Shown: positions 1 through 8,674, numbered from the stretch's first letter. The stretch is 64,000 bases of DNA from Paractinoplanes lichenicola (GCF_016785085.1 NZ_JAENHO010000002.1:906941-970940), one strand, 5' to 3'. Program-made: numbers and translations. Notes: a model not told the origin generated them from the letters alone.

Positions 1-2
1 AG

Positions 3-59
3 CAACTCGCCGAAACGGTGGAGGACGATCAACTGCGCGGACCGTCCGAGGTCCGATAA
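3..59 (+). CDS. 3' end of an upstream gene (partial)
   Basis: An open frame entering from the left edge reads 18 codons (QLAETVEDDQLRGPSEVR) to a TAA at 57-59. The composition is like real coding sequence for this GC-rich genome, acidic and with GC-rich third positions, and the next gene starts about 95 bases later on the same strand. Only the tail is visible, so no function can be given; it could also be a chance open frame. Confidence 0.4.
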   Translation, partial: QLAETVEDDQLRGPSEVR

Positions 60-152
60 GGCCGGTTCGTCACTACGCTGCGTACGGGAATGGGGGGTTG
101 GGGGTAGGGTTTGATCCGTTGCGGCGAATGTCCTGGAAAAGGGGTAAGACCA

Positions 153-1025
153 GTGAAACTTGGCCTGCACATCTCCAACTTCACCTGGCCCGAGGGCGCC
201 CCGCGGCTCGGCCCGGTGCTCGCCGACATCGCGTCCTCGGCCGACGAGGCCGGCTTCGAGCGGATCAGCGTGACGGACCACCTCTGGCAGATCGGAGTGA
301 TCGGCCCGCGGGAGTGGGACATGCTCGAGGCCTACACGGCGCTCGGCTTCGTGGCCGCTCATACGAAGAACGCGAAGCTGCTCACCCTGGTTACGGGCGT
401 GGTCTATCGCGACCCGGGCCTGCTGGCCAAGGCGGTCACCACGCTCGACGTGCTCAGCGGCGGCCGCGCGATCCTGGGCATCGGCGCCGCCTGGAACGAG
501 GAGGAGTCGCGCGGGCTCGGCCTGCTTTTCCCGCCGACCAAGGAGCGGTTCGAGCGCCTCGAGGAGGCCCTCAGGATCTGCAAGCAGATGTTCGCGGGCG
601 ACGAGACCGCCTTCCACGGCACGCACTACAAGCTCGACCGGCTGCTCAACAACCCCCAGCCGCTGGCCCGCCCGCATCTGCCGATCCTGGTCGGCGGCGG
701 GGGCGAGAAGAAGACGCTGCGGCTGGTCGCGCAGTACGCCGACGCCTGCAACCTGTTCCCCGGCCCCGAGGTGCAGCACAAGCTCGACGTGCTCAAGCGG
801 CACTGCGACGACGTCGGCCGCGACTACGACGAGATCCAGAAGACCGTGCTCTACAACTTCGACCTGGGCGAGAAGAACGAGCGCGTCGGCGAGATCATCG
901 AGGGCCTGCGCCGGCTGCACGGCATGGGCTTCGAGGTCGGGCACGGCGGCCTGCGCAACGCCTGGGACACCAAGCAGTTCGAGGTCTTCGCATCCGAGAT
1001 CGTCCCGGCCGCGGAGGGTTTCTGA
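153..1025 (+). CDS. LLM-class (luciferase-like) F420-dependent oxidoreductase
   Basis: This 290-residue protein has the single-domain TIM-barrel pattern of luciferase-like F420-dependent oxidoreductases. It begins KLGLHISNFTWPEG, has the barrel segment LGIGAAWNEEE near residues 108-118 and the phosphate-binding stretch ILVGGGGEKKTLRLVAQYAD near 178-197. Members usually carry hydride between F420 and small organic substrates; the substrate cannot be read here. I chose the GTG at 153 because a purine-rich AAAAGGGG lies 8 bases upstream and family members start at this point; an in-frame ATG at 111 would add 14 unrelated residues. The stop at 1023-1025 is one base before the next gene, so the two are probably co-transcribed. 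Confidence 0.85.
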   Translation: MKLGLHISNFTWPEGAPRLGPVLADIASSADEAGFERISVTDHLWQIGVIGPREWDMLEAYTALGFVAAHTKNAKLLTLVTGVVYRDPGLLAKAVTTLDVLSGGRAILGIGAAWNEEESRGLGLLFPPTKERFERLEEALRICKQMFAGDETAFHGTHYKLDRLLNNPQPLARPHLPILVGGGGEKKTLRLVAQYADACNLFPGPEVQHKLDVLKRHCDDVGRDYDEIQKTVLYNFDLGEKNERVGEIIEGLRRLHGMGFEVGHGGLRNAWDTKQFEVFASEIVPAAEGF

Positions 1026-1026
1026 G

Positions 1027-1689
1027 ATGGCGATCGAAGCAGTCGTTTTTGATCTGGACGGCGTCATCATCGACACCGAGGAGGTCTGGGAGGAGGTCCG
1101 GCGGGGCTATGTCGCCGAGTACGGCCGCGAGTTCCTGCCCGACACCCAGGATCGGATGATGGGGATGAGCACCCCGGAATGGTCCGGTCACCTGGCGAAC
1201 GACGTCGGCGTTCCCCGTACGCCCGAGCAGGTCGCCGCCGATGTGCTGGGCCGGATGGCCGAGCGCTACCGCACGTCGCTCCCGCTCATCGAGGGCTCGG
1301 TCGAGGCGGTGCGGCGGCTCGGCGAGCGTTACCCGCTCGCGCTGGCCAGCTCGTCGGCCCGCCTCCTGATCGACCAGGTGCTCGAGACGGCCGGGCTGAC
1401 CGACGCCTTCCGGGTCACCCTGTCGACCGAGGAGGTGCCGCGCGGCAAGCCGGCCCCCGACGTCTATCTGACCGCCTGCGAGAAGCTCGGCTTCGCCCCG
1501 GCCGTCTGCGCCGCCGTCGAGGATTCGAGCAACGGCCTGCGCTCGGCCGGGGCGGCCGGTCTCGCGGTGATCGCCGTGCCGCACGGTGTCTATCCGCCCG
1601 CCCCGGACGCCCTGGTCTTGGCCTCGCTGGTCGTCACGAACGTGGCCGAGCTGACCCCGGAGCGGCTGGCTGGTATTCGGGCAGAGTGA
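1027..1689 (+). CDS. HAD-superfamily phosphatase, beta-phosphoglucomutase-like
   Basis: The 220-residue protein carries all HAD motifs. Motif I is DLDGVIIDTEEVW, with nucleophile D9 and general acid D11. Motif II is the Ser of LASSSAR, motif III the Lys of RGKPAPDVYL, and motif IV VEDSSNGLRSAGAAG. The alpha-helical cap after motif I is of subclass IA, as in beta-phosphoglucomutase and small sugar-phosphate phosphatases. It is cytosolic, and its substrate is unknown. It starts one base after the preceding F420-type oxidoreductase, suggesting translational coupling. Its last 56 bases overlap the convergent FAD monooxygenase gene, an unusually long tail-to-tail overlap. Confidence 0.88.
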   Translation: MAIEAVVFDLDGVIIDTEEVWEEVRRGYVAEYGREFLPDTQDRMMGMSTPEWSGHLANDVGVPRTPEQVAADVLGRMAERYRTSLPLIEGSVEAVRRLGERYPLALASSSARLLIDQVLETAGLTDAFRVTLSTEEVPRGKPAPDVYLTACEKLGFAPAVCAAVEDSSNGLRSAGAAGLAVIAVPHGVYPPAPDALVLASLVVTNVAELTPERLAGIRAE

Positions 1690-2833
1690 GGCCCGTGCTG
1701 CGCTCGGCCGCGATCTTGAAGGTCAGGTTGAGGAACCATTCGCGGTTGTTCATGTAGTTCCGCAGCCGGATGCCGCGTGCCGTCCGGGGCGCCAGGAAAC
1801 GGCCGGTCGTGTCGCCGCCCTTCTGGGTGCCCCGGGCAAAACGGCCAATTCTTTCCTCGTACGAGGTGAAGGCCGCTCGGTGGTCCCCGCCCGCCGCCGC
1901 GAGCTCGCCGGCCAGCACGTACGCCGAGACCAGCGCGGTGCCCGTGCCCTGCCCGCCGATGGTGGCCCCGCACGCGGCGTCCCCGACCAGCGCGACCCGG
2001 CCCCGGCTCCAGACCGGGTTGTCGACGCGGCAGATCTGGTCGAACCAGAAGTCGCCGCCCGCCGCCTCCAGGTGGTCGAGCAGCCGCGGGGCCAGCCACC
2101 CCATCCCCGCGTACCGGTCGCGCAGGATCGCCCGCATCGCGCCGGGGTCGTGCCGGTCGTAGTCGAGCTGGGGCGACTCGAAGGCGGCGAAGGCGGCGGC
2201 CCGGCCGGGGTGGCGCCGGTCGCCGGTCACGCTCATCATCCGGCCGGGGGTGTTGTGCAGCAGCGAGGTGCTGGTCAGCTGCCACTCGTCGGGCACGTCC
2301 CACCCGGCCACGTAATACCCGAGGTGCTTGACGAATTTCTCCTCGGGCCCGAAGGCCAGCCGCCGCACCCGTGAGTGCACGCCGTCGGCCCCGACCACCA
2401 GGTCGAACGTGCGCTCGAGCCCGCTCGCGAAGGTGACGTCGACCCCGTCGTCGTGCTCGGTGAGGGCCACGATGCTGTCGCCGAACAGGTATTCGGTGTG
2501 GCCGGCCCCGGCCGCGCACAGCACCCGGGCCAGGTCGCCGCGGTAGACCTCGAGGTCGCCGCCGGCCAGCCCGGCCGGCCACTCCATCAGCCGCTCGCCG
2601 CGCTCGTCGACGAACCGCATCGCGGTGCCGCCGGTCTCCAGCGCGCGCAGCTCGTCGATCACACCCATGCGGGTCAGCACGCCCATGTGCAGCGGCCCGC
2701 GGAAGTCGACGGCCTGCCCGCCGGTGCGCAGCTCGGGCGCGATCTCGACGATCGTCGGCGCGAAGCCGAAGCGGCCCAGCCAGTAGGCCAGCGCGGGCCC
2801 GGCGACGCTGGCCCCGGAGATGAGAACTCGCAT
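1634..2833 (-). CDS. FAD-dependent monooxygenase (PHBH/aromatic hydroxylase type)
   Basis: A 399-residue group-A flavoprotein monooxygenase. The N-terminal dinucleotide fold is VLISGASVAGPALAYWLGR, a Gly-poor GxGxxG variant common in actinobacterial members. The DG motif region is VVGADGVHSRVR, and the second FAD motif is ALVGDAACGATIGGQGTG near residue 290. The family uses NAD(P)H and O2 to hydroxylate aromatic or polyketide-like compounds, or inactivates antibiotics such as tetracycline and rifamycin; this substrate is unknown. The ATG at 2833 is preceded by AGGAG at 7 bases. It is divergent from a TetR regulator, and a 23-bp palindrome lies between them, so TetR very likely represses this gene. 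Confidence 0.88.
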   Translation of the reverse strand: MRVLISGASVAGPALAYWLGRFGFAPTIVEIAPELRTGGQAVDFRGPLHMGVLTRMGVIDELRALETGGTAMRFVDERGERLMEWPAGLAGGDLEVYRGDLARVLCAAGAGHTEYLFGDSIVALTEHDDGVDVTFASGLERTFDLVVGADGVHSRVRRLAFGPEEKFVKHLGYYVAGWDVPDEWQLTSTSLLHNTPGRMMSVTGDRRHPGRAAAFAAFESPQLDYDRHDPGAMRAILRDRYAGMGWLAPRLLDHLEAAGGDFWFDQICRVDNPVWSRGRVALVGDAACGATIGGQGTGTALVSAYVLAGELAAAGGDHRAAFTSYEERIGRFARGTQKGGDTTGRFLAPRTARGIRLRNYMNNREWFLNLTFKIAAERSTGLTLPEYQPAAPGSARPRS

Positions 2834-2851
2834 GATGCACTCCTGTCGAGA

Positions 2852-2874
2852 AACTGTGTCCGACGGACTCAGTT
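2852..2874. promoter_or_regulatory. TetR operator: 23-bp near-perfect palindrome
   Basis: Arms AACTGTGTCCG and CGGACTCAGTT flank a central A; only one of the eleven base pairs mismatches. It sits between the divergent monooxygenase (ATG 18 bases away) and tetR genes. About 7 bases further, a looser GTGT-N7-ACAC inverted repeat (2881-2895) restarts with the same ACTGTGT, and may be a weaker second site. It is the obvious operator for the adjacent TetR protein. Confidence 0.75.
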
Positions 2875-2914
2875 ATTACTGTGTACGGTAGACACGATTT
2901 GATGGGAGGGCAAG

Positions 2915-3562
2915 ATGACGGTGGATTTTTTGTGGGGCGAGCGGTCCCGGCCGACGCGCGGACCCAAGCCGGCGCTGACGCTCGACCGCATCGCCGAGGT
3001 GGCGATCGGGGTCGCCGACGCCGAGGGGCTGGCCGCCGTCTCGATGCAGCGGGTCGCGGCCGAGCTCGGCTACACCAAGATGTCGCTCTACCGCTATCTG
3101 CCCGGCAAGGCCGAGCTCGTCGCGGCCATGCTGGAGCGGGTCGTCGGCGAGCCCCCCGCGCTCGACGGCAATGACTGGCGGGCCGCGCTCACCACGTGGA
3201 CCGAGGCCCTGCTCGAGCGCTATCGGCAGCATGGGTGGGCGATCGAGGCGACCACGGGGGAGCGACCCGTCGGGCCGCACGAGCTCGGCTGGATGGAGAG
3301 CGCGCTGGCCGTGCTGCCGCCGGGGCTGACCGGTGGGCAGCGGATGGACACGGTGGCCGTGCTGGCCGGTCAGGTGCGCATGATCGCGGGTCAGTCCGAG
3401 GCCGCCATGGTCGCCGCGGTCACGCTGGTTCTGCGCGAGCACGCCGAGCGGTTCCCGGCGGTGGTGGCCGCGGTGACCGACCCGGGCCCCCATGACCAGG
3501 CCTTCCACTTCGGCCTGGAGCGGATCCTGGACGGGATCGAGGTCTTGATCGGCGCCAGGTAA
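2915..3562 (+). CDS. TetR-family transcriptional regulator
   Basis: 215 residues. The N-terminal helix-turn-helix is residues about 25-70, with recognition region VAAELGYTKMSLYRYLPGK, typical TetR. The C-terminal ligand domain is of the TetR_C type found beside flavin monooxygenases. The ATG at 2915 has GGGAGG 7-8 bases upstream. It lies head-to-head with the FAD monooxygenase, with the palindrome at 2852-2874 between them, so it probably represses both genes and releases on binding the monooxygenase substrate. The ligand is not known. Confidence 0.9.
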   Translation: MTVDFLWGERSRPTRGPKPALTLDRIAEVAIGVADAEGLAAVSMQRVAAELGYTKMSLYRYLPGKAELVAAMLERVVGEPPALDGNDWRAALTTWTEALLERYRQHGWAIEATTGERPVGPHELGWMESALAVLPPGLTGGQRMDTVAVLAGQVRMIAGQSEAAMVAAVTLVLREHAERFPAVVAAVTDPGPHDQAFHFGLERILDGIEVLIGAR

Positions 3563-3637
3563 CACGTGAGACACATTCAGGTGTGAAAGATCTTCGAGTC
3601 GGGTAGTCCGCCGCTGACTTTCTCCTGGAGGTGGCCT

Positions 3638-5308
3638 GTGGTGCTTGCCGCGGAGAGCGGGCTGAGGCTCGATCTCGACCTGTTCGACTATCTGATCCTG
3701 ATTCTCTACTTCGCCACCGTCCTGGGGGTCGGCTTCGCGGCCCGAAGAGCGATCAAGACCAGCGCCGACTTCTTCCTGTCCGGACGGTCGTTGCCCGCCT
3801 GGGTGACCGGTCTGGCCTTCGTCTCGGCCAACCTGGGCGCGCTCGAGATCCTCGGCATGGCCGCCAACGGCGCGCAGTACGGCCTGCTGACGCTGCACTA
3901 CTACTGGATCGGCGCGGTGCCGGCCATGGTGTTCCTCGGCATCGTGATGATGCCGTTCTACTACGGCTCCAAGGTGCGCAGCGTTCCCGAGTTCCTGAAA
4001 CGGCGCTTCAACAAGCCGACGCACATCTTCAACGCGATCAGCTTCGCCGTCGCGCAGGTGCTGATCGCCGGCGTCAACCTGTTCGCGCTCGCGCTGATCC
4101 TCGACGCGCTGCTGGGCTGGGAGCTCTGGGTCTCGATCCTTGTCGGCGCGGCGATCGTGCTGACGTACATCACGATCGGCGGCCTCTCCTCGGCGATCTA
4201 CAACGAGGTGCTGCAGTTCTTCGTCATCCTGGCCGGCCTGATCCCGCTCACGATCGTCGGCCTGGTCAAGGTGGGCGGCATCGACGGCCTGTTCGACGCC
4301 GTACGCAGCGGCCCGCTCGGCGACGCCGCCCTGCACACGTGGTCGAACACCGGCAGCAGCGCCGACAACCCGCTCGGCGCGAACTGGATCGGCATCCTGT
4401 TCGGCCTCGGCTTCGTGCTCTCGTTCGGCTACTGGACGACCAACTTCGCCGAGGTGCAGCGCGCCCTCTCGGCCAAGGACATGAACGCGGCCCGCCGTAC
4501 GCCGATCATCGCGGCCTTCCCGAAGCTGCTGATCCCGGCCGTGACCGTCATCCCCGGCCTGATCGCCGTGATCACGGTCAAGGGGCTGGGCGCCGACGAG
4601 GGCGACCTCACCTACAACAACGCGATCCCGCTGCTGATGCGCGACCTGCTGCCCAACGGCGTGCTCGGCATCGCGGTGACCGGTCTGCTCGCGTCGTTCA
4701 TGGCCGGCATGGCCGCCAACGTCAGCGGCTTCAACACCGTCTTCACGTACGACATCTGGCAGGCCTACATCAAGAAGGGCCGCAGCGACGAGTACTACCT
4801 GCGGATCGGCCGGTACGCCACGATCGGCGGTGTCGTCATCGGCATCGGCACGGCGTTCATCGCCAGCGGCTACGGCAACATCATGGAGTACATCCAGCAG
4901 CTGTTCTCGCTGTTCAACGCGCCGCTGTTCGCCACGTTCATCGTCGGCATGTTCTGGAAGCGGATGACCCCGTGGGCCGGCTTCTGGTCCCTGGTTCTCG
5001 GCTTCCTGGCCTCGCTGGCCCTCTACGTCGCCTACCTGACCGACGCGATCGCGTTCAACTCGGCGCTGGAGCAGAGCTTCTGGGGCGCCGGGGTGGCCTT
5101 CGTGACGGCGGTCATCATCGCGGTCGCGGTCACCTTCTTCACCCCCTCGAAGCCCGACGACGAGCTGCGCGGTCTCGTCTACGGCCTCGGCGGCACGTCG
5201 GACGGCACCGCGATCGTCTCCGGCGAGAAGGTCTGGTGGCGCAACCCCGTCCTGCTCGGCACGATCGCCGTCGTGCTGGCCATCGCCCTGTACATCCCGG
5301 TCTGGTAA
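3638..5308 (+). CDS. Sodium:solute symporter (SSS/SLC5 family)
   Basis: 556 residues with about 13 hydrophobic helices. The segments FFLSGRSLPAWVTGLAFVSA and LTYITIGGLSSAIYNEVLQF are the conserved core of SSS symporters, which use the inward Na+ gradient to import sugars, amino acids, vitamins or organic acids. GTG is used at 3638 with a GGAGGT site just upstream; GTG at 3641 is an equally good start. A 99-residue membrane protein follows after 12 bases with its own strong ribosome site, as small accessory subunits do. Substrate unknown; the sequence is closer to SGLT-like than to proline or pantothenate permeases, by eye only. Confidence 0.88.
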   Translation: MVLAAESGLRLDLDLFDYLILILYFATVLGVGFAARRAIKTSADFFLSGRSLPAWVTGLAFVSANLGALEILGMAANGAQYGLLTLHYYWIGAVPAMVFLGIVMMPFYYGSKVRSVPEFLKRRFNKPTHIFNAISFAVAQVLIAGVNLFALALILDALLGWELWVSILVGAAIVLTYITIGGLSSAIYNEVLQFFVILAGLIPLTIVGLVKVGGIDGLFDAVRSGPLGDAALHTWSNTGSSADNPLGANWIGILFGLGFVLSFGYWTTNFAEVQRALSAKDMNAARRTPIIAAFPKLLIPAVTVIPGLIAVITVKGLGADEGDLTYNNAIPLLMRDLLPNGVLGIAVTGLLASFMAGMAANVSGFNTVFTYDIWQAYIKKGRSDEYYLRIGRYATIGGVVIGIGTAFIASGYGNIMEYIQQLFSLFNAPLFATFIVGMFWKRMTPWAGFWSLVLGFLASLALYVAYLTDAIAFNSALEQSFWGAGVAFVTAVIIAVAVTFFTPSKPDDELRGLVYGLGGTSDGTAIVSGEKVWWRNPVLLGTIAVVLAIALYIPVW

Positions 5309-5320
5309 GGAGGTATCCCC

Positions 5321-5620
5321 ATGGCGGAGAACAACGACCAGGTCGACCAGAAGAAGCTGTCGGCGGCGGCCCGGCTCTTCGACGTGCGGCGGGTCATCGG
5401 TGGCCTGTTCGTCGTCTACGGCGTGATCGTCACGCTGATCGGCCTGTTCGACAGCCAGGCCGAGATCGACAAGGCGGAGGGCGTCCGGATCAACCTCTGG
5501 ATGGGCATCGGCATGCTCGTGCTGGGCCTGCTGTTCCTCCTGTGGCTGCGGCTCAACCCGCCCAAGCCGCCCGACCCGTCGGATCTCGGCACGGACGACG
5601 ACCGGCCCCCGGCGCACTGA
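5321..5620 (+). CDS. Small membrane protein, symporter partner
   Basis: 99 residues: a polar N terminus, two hydrophobic helices (VIGGLFVVYGVIVTLIGLF about 31-49 and LWMGIGMLVLGLLFLLWLRL about 65-84), and a proline/aspartate-rich tail. AAGGAGGT stands 6 bases before the ATG. It lies 12 bases after the symporter stop and before a strong terminator, so the two form a two-gene operon. I do not recognise the family; an accessory-subunit role is inferred from position, by analogy with other two-component SSS carriers. Confidence 0.75.
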   Translation: MAENNDQVDQKKLSAAARLFDVRRVIGGLFVVYGVIVTLIGLFDSQAEIDKAEGVRINLWMGIGMLVLGLLFLLWLRLNPPKPPDPSDLGTDDDRPPAH

Positions 5621-5627
5621 TGTCCGA

Positions 5628-5675
5628 GGCGGTGTGACCCGGTAGCCATCGGGTTGCACCGCCTCCCTTCTTTTC
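5628..5675 (+). terminator. Rho-independent-type terminator after the symporter operon
   Basis: A 14-base stem with two central mismatches (GGCGGTG..ACCCG with CGGGT..CACCGCC) and an 8-base loop runs from 5628 to 5663. It is followed by a pyrimidine/T-rich run (CCCTTCTTTTC). It starts 8 bases after the stop of the small membrane protein gene. Confidence 0.75.
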
Positions 5676-5707
5676 AGTCGGGCCCGCGACGACCGATACA
5701 GCGGGGC

Positions 5708-5959
5708 ATGGAAGCCATCGCCCCTATCAGCAACGCCCGGGCTGGCGGTTACCGCACCGCCGGCTGGCAGCAGCAGATCCGAGTCGACTACGCCGTGAAC
5801 AAGGTCATGCAGACCCACCGGGGTCAGCACGAGGACCAGGTCGCCCAGGCCATTCACGACCAGCTCCGCGCCATCGGCGTGGTGCCCAACAACCGCCAGA
5901 TCGCCCAGTACGCCGCGGCGATCTCGGCCCTGCCCGAGCTCCCGCCCAACAACAAGTAG
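5708..5959 (+). CDS. Small conserved-looking hypothetical protein
   Basis: 83 residues starting at the ATG at 5708 (MEAIAPISNARAGGYRTAGW). It is amphipathic and helical in the middle (VDYAVNKVMQTHRGQHEDQV), with no signal peptide or membrane helix. The coding-strand codon bias is typical for this genome, and it sits alone between a terminator and a convergent gene 10 bases downstream. I do not recognise it. The open frame extends 54 bases further upstream, but that part falls inside the terminator stem, so I reject an earlier start. Confidence 0.6.
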   Translation: MEAIAPISNARAGGYRTAGWQQQIRVDYAVNKVMQTHRGQHEDQVAQAIHDQLRAIGVVPNNRQIAQYAAAISALPELPPNNK

Positions 5960-5969
5960 TTCCCGTTCC

Positions 5970-7088
5970 TCAGCGAGCGGGGAAGCGCAGGATCATGTCG
6001 TCGTCGTTGCGGGGATCACCTCGGCCGTCCCGGTTCGAGGTGGTCACCCACAGCGCGCCGTCCGGGGCCACGGCCACCGTCCGCAGCCGCCCGTGCTCGC
6101 CGTTGAGCTCCGCCTTCGGCTCGCCGCCGCCGAGCGGGACCGTCCACAACCGTTCGCCGCGCAGGCCGGCCACGTAAAGCGTGTCGCCGGCCACGGCCGC
6201 GCCCGACGGCGACGCCTCGTCGGTGCCCCACTGCACGATCGGGTCGACGTATTTGGCGTCGCCCTCCTTGCCCTCGACCTCGGGCCAGCCGTAGTTCTTG
6301 CCCGGCTGGATCACGTTGACCTCGTCCCACGTGTTCTGGCCGAACTCGATGCCGTACATCTTCTTGTCCGGCCCCCAGGCCAGGCCCTGCACGTTGCGGT
6401 GCCCCAGCGACCACACCGGCGAGCCCGCGAACGGGTTGCCCGGCGCGGGCCTGCCGTCCCGGGTGATCCGCAGGATCTTGCCGTTGACGTTCCCGCGATC
6501 CTGCGCCGCGCTGCCGTTGCCGGCGTCGCCCGTGCCCACGTACAGGAAATCGTCGGGGCCGAAGGCGAGGCGCCCGCCGTTGTGGATGCGGGCCTTGTCG
6601 ATGCCCTTGAAGATCACCGTGGGGCTGCCGCCGGCGAGCGTGAACCGGACGATCCGGTTGTCGCCGCTCGCGGTGAAATAGGCGTACACAAATTTGTTCT
6701 GCTCGTAATCGGGGTCGACCGCGATGCCGAGCAGGCCGCCCTCGCCGCCGGCGTCGACCCCGGCGACCGTGTAGACCTTCTTCGGGGTGCCGCCGCCGGC
6801 CGGGATCTGCCGGATGTCGCCGCGGTCGCGCTCGCTGACCAGGGCCGAGCCGTCGGGCAGGAACGCCAGCCCCCACGGCACCTCGAGGTTGGCCGCGATG
6901 ATTTGCCCCTTGCCCAGGCTGATGGTCTTCGGCTTTTCCTGAGCGGGGCTCGAAGCGGCCGAGGAGGCGGGCGTCGCCGGCGCGAACGTCTCGCCGCTCG
7001 GGGCCGCGGCCTCGCCGTCGGAACAGGCGACCAGCAGGAACGCGCTGGCCGAGGCGAACACGAGACGGGCGCGGGCGGCGGGTGTCAT
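5970..7088 (-). CDS. PQQ-dependent sugar dehydrogenase-like lipoprotein (GSDH family)
   Basis: 372 residues. The N terminus is a lipoprotein signal (RLVFASASAFLLVACSDGE) with the lipobox Cys at about residue 22, then a low-complexity Ala/Ser/Pro linker. The rest is a glucose/sorbosone-dehydrogenase beta-propeller, with LEVPWGLAFLPDGSALVSER, GGEGGLLGIAVDPDY, RIHNGGRLAFGPDDFLYVGT and SLGHRNVQGLAWGPD. Relatives (Asd, YliI-like) oxidise aldoses using PQQ and calcium on the outer face of the membrane. No PQQ synthesis genes are in the window, so the cofactor would be scavenged or made elsewhere. The ATG at 7088 is chosen because it opens directly into the signal peptide; the open frame continues upstream without that signal. 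Confidence 0.85.
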   Translation of the reverse strand: MTPAARARLVFASASAFLLVACSDGEAAAPSGETFAPATPASSAASSPAQEKPKTISLGKGQIIAANLEVPWGLAFLPDGSALVSERDRGDIRQIPAGGGTPKKVYTVAGVDAGGEGGLLGIAVDPDYEQNKFVYAYFTASGDNRIVRFTLAGGSPTVIFKGIDKARIHNGGRLAFGPDDFLYVGTGDAGNGSAAQDRGNVNGKILRITRDGRPAPGNPFAGSPVWSLGHRNVQGLAWGPDKKMYGIEFGQNTWDEVNVIQPGKNYGWPEVEGKEGDAKYVDPIVQWGTDEASPSGAAVAGDTLYVAGLRGERLWTVPLGGGEPKAELNGEHGRLRTVAVAPDGALWVTTSNRDGRGDPRNDDDMILRFPAR

Positions 7089-7203
7089 GGCCCAACGGTG
7101 CCACGGCCCGGCGAACTTTCCCCGGTTTACCGGACTCATGATCTTCGTTCGTCCGAAGATGGGGCCGCGCGGCGCCTCGGCCGTGCGGGGCGGAGAGAAG
7201 CGC

Positions 7204-8655
7204 GTGCGAGCGGTCCTCATGGTGATCACCCTGCTGGCGTACGGGATCATGCCGCCCGTCCCGGCCCGCGCGGCGACGATCGCCTGGACGGTGTGCCCCG
7301 AGGACGCCAAGGTGCAGTGCGGCGAGCTCAAGGTGCCGGCCGACTGGGCCAAGCCGGCCGGTCCCACGATCACGCTGACCATGGCCCGCCGCCCCGCGAC
7401 CGATCCCGCCCACCGGATCGGCGTGCTGCTGGTCAACCCGGGCGGGCCGGGCGGCTCGGCCTACGACTTCACGATCGGCGCGACCGGCTTCTTCGGCGAG
7501 GAGCTGCGCAAACGGTTCGACATCGTGGGGGTGGACCCGCGCGGGGTGGGCCGCAGCGCGCCGGTGCTCTGCTCGCGCGACCTGCTCGACGCCAAGCCGT
7601 CCCCGCTCGTCGAGACCGAGCAGCAGTACGCGGCGATGGTCACGTTCAACCGCAAGCTCGCGGCCGACTGCGCGGCCCGGACGGGGGCCCACTTCGGCCA
7701 CGTCGACACGGGCAGCGTCGTGCGCGACTTCGACTCGGTGCGCGCCGCCCTGGGCGAACAAAAGATCAACTTCTATGGGGCCTCGTACGGGACCCTGATC
7801 GGCCTGCAGTACGCCGAGCGCTATCCCTCCCGGCTGCGCGGCCTGGTGCTCGACAGCGTGATGGACCACAGCGCCGACCTCGACACCTTCCTGACCCGCG
7901 AGACCGACGCCGCGCAGAACGCGTTCGGCGAGTTCGTGAAGTGGTGCGACAGCAACAAACGCTGCGTGCTGCGCGGCCAGGATCTGCTCAAGTTGTGGGC
8001 GTCGGCCATGGTCAAGGCGCGGGCCGGCCAGATGCGCAACCCGTACGACCCGTCGCTCAAGCTCAGCCTGTCCGACCTGCTCACGGCGGCGTTCACGGCG
8101 TTCTACGAGCCGCAGTGGTATTCGTTCGCCTACTACCTGCGCGACGCCACCGCCCCGGTCGCCGCCAAGCGCCGCCGGGCCGCCCCGCCCGCCGCCGACC
8201 TCGTCGACTACAGCTTCTCGCCGGTCATCTGCGAGGACTGGAACCTGCGGGTCAGCGGCTTCCCGGCCCTGCAGTGGCGGATGCGGACGCTGGCCGCCCG
8301 GGCACCGCAGATGCTCGTCTCGCCGCTCGCCCTCAGCGCCCTGACCGGCTGCGTCGGCTGGCCCTCGCCGCCCGACAACCCGCAGGCCGTGGTCACGCCG
8401 CCGCCCGGCCTGGGCCCGATCCTGCTGGTCAACTCGCGGCACGACCCGGCCACCGCGTACGCGTGGGCGCACAACGTGGCAGCCCAGCTGGGCAGCCCGA
8501 CCAGCCTGCTCACGTACGACGGGTGGGGTCACGTCGCGTACAACAAGAGCCCGTGCGTCTCCGGCGTGGTCGACAAATATCTGCTCAAGCTGCGGCCGGT
8601 GGCCCCCGGCGCCCACTGCCCACCCGAGAACCCCGAGCCATTTGGAGTCGGGTGA
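7204..8655 (+). CDS. Secreted alpha/beta hydrolase, tripeptidyl-aminopeptidase (TAP)-like
   Basis: 483 residues with a cleavable signal peptide (VRAVLMVITLLAYGIMPP, cleavage likely after PARA). Features of peptidase family S33 TAP-like enzymes are present: oxyanion loop LLVNPGGPGGSAYDF, nucleophile elbow GASYGTLIG, acid Asp in NSRHDPATAY and His in YDGWGHVAYNKSPC. The TAP-like C-terminal domain has paired cysteines. It probably cleaves peptides or small esters outside the cell. GTG at 7204 has GGAGAG 6 bases before it; the in-frame ATG at 7087 would bury the signal sequence. The gene is divergent from the sugar dehydrogenase, and an MFS transporter follows 19 bases downstream. Confidence 0.88.
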   Translation: MRAVLMVITLLAYGIMPPVPARAATIAWTVCPEDAKVQCGELKVPADWAKPAGPTITLTMARRPATDPAHRIGVLLVNPGGPGGSAYDFTIGATGFFGEELRKRFDIVGVDPRGVGRSAPVLCSRDLLDAKPSPLVETEQQYAAMVTFNRKLAADCAARTGAHFGHVDTGSVVRDFDSVRAALGEQKINFYGASYGTLIGLQYAERYPSRLRGLVLDSVMDHSADLDTFLTRETDAAQNAFGEFVKWCDSNKRCVLRGQDLLKLWASAMVKARAGQMRNPYDPSLKLSLSDLLTAAFTAFYEPQWYSFAYYLRDATAPVAAKRRRAAPPAADLVDYSFSPVICEDWNLRVSGFPALQWRMRTLAARAPQMLVSPLALSALTGCVGWPSPPDNPQAVVTPPPGLGPILLVNSRHDPATAYAWAHNVAAQLGSPTSLLTYDGWGHVAYNKSPCVSGVVDKYLLKLRPVAPGAHCPPENPEPFGVG

Positions 8656-8674
8656 GGCGGGCAGAATCCAGCCA

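Noticed and set aside
2876..5857. A 993-codon antisense frame over tetR and the symporter
   Set aside because: Shadow of well-supported genes on the plus strand; low-complexity Asp/His/Arg composition.
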